From an uncultured Collinsella sp. (lineage in GTDB: Bacteria; Actinomycetota; Coriobacteriia; Coriobacteriales; Coriobacteriaceae): a DNA stretch of 6,063 bases. The DNA lies in contig CAAENB010000086.1 of assembly GCA_900757235.1 (NCBI GenBank), forward strand, positions 1 to 6,063, in the 5' to 3' direction. Position 1 is the stretch's first letter. Every line of letters begins with the position of its first letter. Shown here one piece after another: positions 5,751-6,063 of this stretch. The notes under the pieces are model-generated. The model was not told the origin of the DNA and made no database searches. It saw only the letters and a program-made list of their open reading frames with translations. The translations under genes and the position numbers were made by a program.

Positions 5751-5766
5751 CGCCCCAGCGGGGGCG
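5751..5766 (-). promoter_or_regulatory. G+C-rich hairpin in the peptidase leader
   Basis: CGCCCC and GGGGCG form a 6-bp stem with a 4-nt loop, ending 2 nt before the SD. It may tune translation; no ligand or switching partner is evident. Confidence 0.4.
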
Positions 5767-5786
5767 AATCGAGTCGAATCCCCGAG

Positions 5787-5814
5787 AGTATACCCATATG
5801 GGGCCTTCGACCAA
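5787..5814 (-). promoter_or_regulatory. Probable promoter of the peptidase gene
   Basis: On the minus strand TTGGTC (5809-5814) and TATACT (5787-5792) are 16 bp apart, giving a leader of about 45 nt. The spacer contains the perfect 10-bp palindrome CCCATATGGG (5793-5802), a possible operator. Confidence 0.55.
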
Positions 5815-5824
5815 TCTGCCGCAC

Positions 5825-5915
5825 GAGCGTGGATTTTCGGACACACGAGCGTGGATTTTCGGACACACGAGCGTGGATTTCCGGACGCATGCCGAATGAG
5901 CGTGGATTTTCGGAC
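5825..5915. repeat. Four direct copies of an 18-nt repeat
   Basis: The core GAGCGTGGATTTTCGGAC starts at 5825, 5847, 5869 and 5898. Copies 1, 2 and 4 are identical; copy 3 has one change (TTTC to TTCC). Copies 1 and 2 also share the following ACAC, making perfect 22-bp tandem units, while an 11-nt spacer follows copy 3. I recall this repeat as common in Collinsella intergenic DNA but could not check. It is not a CRISPR array: units abut with 4-nt gaps and no unique spacers. Confidence 0.85.
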
Positions 5916-5943
5916 GAAATCGGCCGCCAAAAGCCCAAAAACC

Positions 5944-5961
5944 GTCCAAATATCCACTCTC
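5944..5961. repeat. Inverted degenerate copy of the 18-nt repeat
   Basis: GTCCAAATATCCACTCTC is the reverse complement of the 18-nt core with three mismatches. With copy 4 (5898-5915) it could fold a stem around a 28-nt loop. Confidence 0.6.
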
Positions 5962-5989
5962 GATGGTAGCGCACAGAGATGTGGTGTAA

Positions 5990-6029
5990 GAGGCGGGGCA
6001 TGCCCCGCCTCCGCCCTTTCTTGAAAGGG
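5990..6029. terminator. Two adjacent G+C-rich hairpins, possible terminator
   Basis: 5990-6011 is a perfect 22-nt palindrome (half-site GAGGCGGGGCA). Beside it CCCTTTC (6014-6020) and GAAAGGG (6023-6029) form a 7-bp stem with a 2-nt loop. They would lie 3' of the gene that may end at 6042. No U-tract follows on either strand, so termination is only a guess. Confidence 0.35.
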
Positions 6030-6041
6030 AGGGGACACCGC

Positions 6042-6063
6042 CTAGAATTCGTCGTTGGAGTAA
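6042..6063 (-). CDS. Possible C-terminal end of a gene continuing outside the window
   Basis: Read on the minus strand from the window edge, one frame gives Tyr-Ser-Asn-Asp-Glu-Phe followed by TAG (6042-6044). An acidic tail ending in Phe, then hairpins, looks like a gene end. Six codons are far too few to name a product or prove coding. Confidence 0.3.

Noticed and set aside
5825..5961. CRISPR array.
   Set aside because: Repeats of 18-22 bp are nearly contiguous, with no unique spacers of normal length, and no cas genes are present.
5735..6001. An 89-residue N-terminal extension of the peptidase.
   Set aside because: These codons read through the promoter and the 18-nt repeats and resemble no peptidase N-terminus. 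The ATG at 5734 has a strong SD.

Overview
The window looks like chromosomal DNA from a high-G+C Gram-positive bacterium, most likely a coriobacterium of the Collinsella type. That placement rests on the G+C-rich housekeeping genes, clear Shine-Dalgarno sites, and intergenic repeats that I remember, without a search, as common in Collinsella genomes. Species-level assignment is not possible from the sequence alone.

Layout. (1) 41-967 (+): metA, a homoserine O-acyltransferase with an intact Cys-His-Glu triad and the glutamate that predicts acetyl-CoA as donor. (2) 991-1587 (-): 5-formyltetrahydrofolate cyclo-ligase, convergent with metA and only 23 nt away. (3) 1588-1708: a spacer with a repeat-like GGGACAGG box and a very strong 19-bp hairpin just after the hicB stop. 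(4) 1709-2294 (-): a hicA-hicB toxin-antitoxin operon, visibly lower in G+C than its neighbours. Upstream lie a palindromic operator over one promoter and two tandem 17-bp repeats, one a good match to the Gram-positive LexA box, over a second promoter. (5) 2391-2695: no gene. It holds a second GACAGG box, two tandem copies of a long-armed hairpin, and an intrinsic terminator for the next gene. (6) 2696-5734 (-): a 1012-residue M16C zinc metallopeptidase of the presequence-protease/insulinase type, with its own promoter and SD. (7) 5735-6041: promoter, leader hairpin, four direct copies plus one inverted degenerate copy of an 18-nt repeat, and two G+C-rich hairpins. (8) 6042-6063 (-): possibly the last codons of a gene that continues outside the window.

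Function. metA and the folate enzyme both feed methionine and one-carbon metabolism, but they converge and are not an operon. The peptidase is a stand-alone cytoplasmic oligopeptide degrader. The hicAB pair is an autonomous accessory module that seems to have been inserted between core genes.

I found no clear new multi-gene system. The least explained signals are the repeat families around hicAB and upstream of the peptidase, the variant HicA active site, and the possible SOS-type control of hicAB.
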